Below, one piece after another: positions 22,326-22,530 of a stretch of DNA of 22,530 nucleotides. The notes below the pieces were generated by a model. It did not search any database and was not told the DNA's origin. It saw only the letters and a program-made list of their open reading frames with translations. The translations under genes were made by a program, and so were the position numbers. The stretch is from Bacillota bacterium (GTDB lineage Bacteria; Bacillota; Clostridia; Christensenellales; SZUA-584). How positions within the stretch are numbered: the stretch's first letter is position 1; the number at the start of each line of letters is the position of its first letter. The stretch is from assembly GCA_023461435.1 (NCBI GenBank), contig JAEYLC010000003.1, positions 1 through 22,530 on the forward strand, given 5' to 3'.

Positions 22326-22373
22326 TCATAATAGCTTATGATTGAATGTCCGGTATATGCATTGGGCATTCAA
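22326..22373. repeat. Two adjoining inverted repeats
   Basis: TCATAA-TAGC-TTATGA (22326-22341, perfect) is followed without a gap by TTGAATGTCC (22342-22351) pairing with GGGCATTCAA (22364-22373; 10 bp, one G-T). They lie between the rsfS terminator and the intron 3' end. No T-run follows on the plus strand. Confidence 0.7.
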
Positions 22374-22405
22374 ACCTATCGGAGTACTATGAGACAACCG
22401 GAGGA

Positions 22406-22530
22406 ATCGAGTAGGGGCTAACCGTATCAGGTTTCGCCCCTCTCACACCACCGTACGTACGGTTTTCCGTATACGGCGGTTCAATTCGTAACTAAGTGTA
22501 CTTTGTTGAAGTGGTCTAATAGTGATATTA
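22406..22530 (-). mobile_element. Group II intron, 3' end (domains V and VI), continues beyond the window
   Basis: On the minus strand 22480-22447 folds into a 34-nt domain V: a 9-bp lower stem, a 2-nt CG bulge on the 3' side and a 5-bp upper stem with an AAAA loop, including a CGC triad. Domain VI follows (22444-22409): GAG/CTC and AGGGGC/GCCCCT stems with one bulged A at 22412, the likely branch point. The predicted intron end ...GAT at 22406 places that A seventh from the end, and the AT ending fits the group II AY rule. Upstream, one minus-strand frame is open from the edge to a TGA at 22483-22481, directly before domain V. It could be the tail of the intron-encoded reverse transcriptase, but it is too short to identify. 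The 3' exon starts at 22405. Confidence 0.85.

Noticed and set aside
22481..22530. Annotating the last 50 nt as a reverse transcriptase coding region.
   Set aside because: Two minus-strand frames are open over this short stretch and neither contains a diagnostic motif.
1..22530. CRISPR arrays, prophage or defence clusters.
   Set aside because: No regularly spaced repeats, phage structural genes or known defence genes were seen; apart from the intron end the window is core chromosome.

Overview
The window looks like a chromosomal housekeeping segment from a low-copy-element Firmicute, most likely class Clostridia. This rests on gene content and order (miaB, mutS, mutL, miaA, hfq, a YnbB-type PLP enzyme, lexA; rny; nadD, yqeK, rsfS), Gram-positive-style strong Shine-Dalgarno sites, TTG/GTG starts, sigma-A type promoters and a Gram-positive-like LexA box. 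Nothing seen here supports a genus.

Layout. Positions 1-322 hold a minus-strand tRNA cluster (Pro, Glu, a CAT-anticodon tRNA, and the 5' half of Asp) read from a promoter at 344-372. From 547 the plus strand carries miaB and, overlapping it by 4 nt, a membrane-anchored protein with a zincin HExxH motif. A minus-strand secreted or membrane protein (3198-3980) converges on it. A shared divergent promoter region (4008-4061) then starts the mutS-mutL-miaA-hfq-PLP enzyme block (4088-10913), whose members abut or overlap. lexA (minus) overlaps the end of that block. A 0.3 kb divergent region with a LexA-like box follows, then a minus-strand tyrosine recombinase, rnhA, proC and a class II aldolase. 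A plus-strand tRNA-Trp with its own promoter and a perfect terminator sits at 15248-15358. Next come minus-strand purB, an M19 dipeptidase, rny and a four-helix membrane protein with an Mrr-like central region. The right end has plus-strand nadD-yqeK-rsfS with a strong terminator, then the 3' end of a minus-strand group II intron running off the window.

How the genes fit together. mutS/mutL (mismatch repair), lexA (SOS control) and the recombinase are genome-maintenance functions. miaA and miaB act one after the other to make ms2i6A37 in tRNAs. hfq and rny act on RNA. nadD starts the last steps of NAD synthesis, and rsfS silences ribosomes. The unexplained parts are the zincin and its convergent neighbour, the Mrr-like membrane protein beside rny, the 11-bp perfect inverted repeat touching the recombinase promoter, and the DNA between the lexA box and the recombinase.

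All calls come from reading the sequence. No database search was made.
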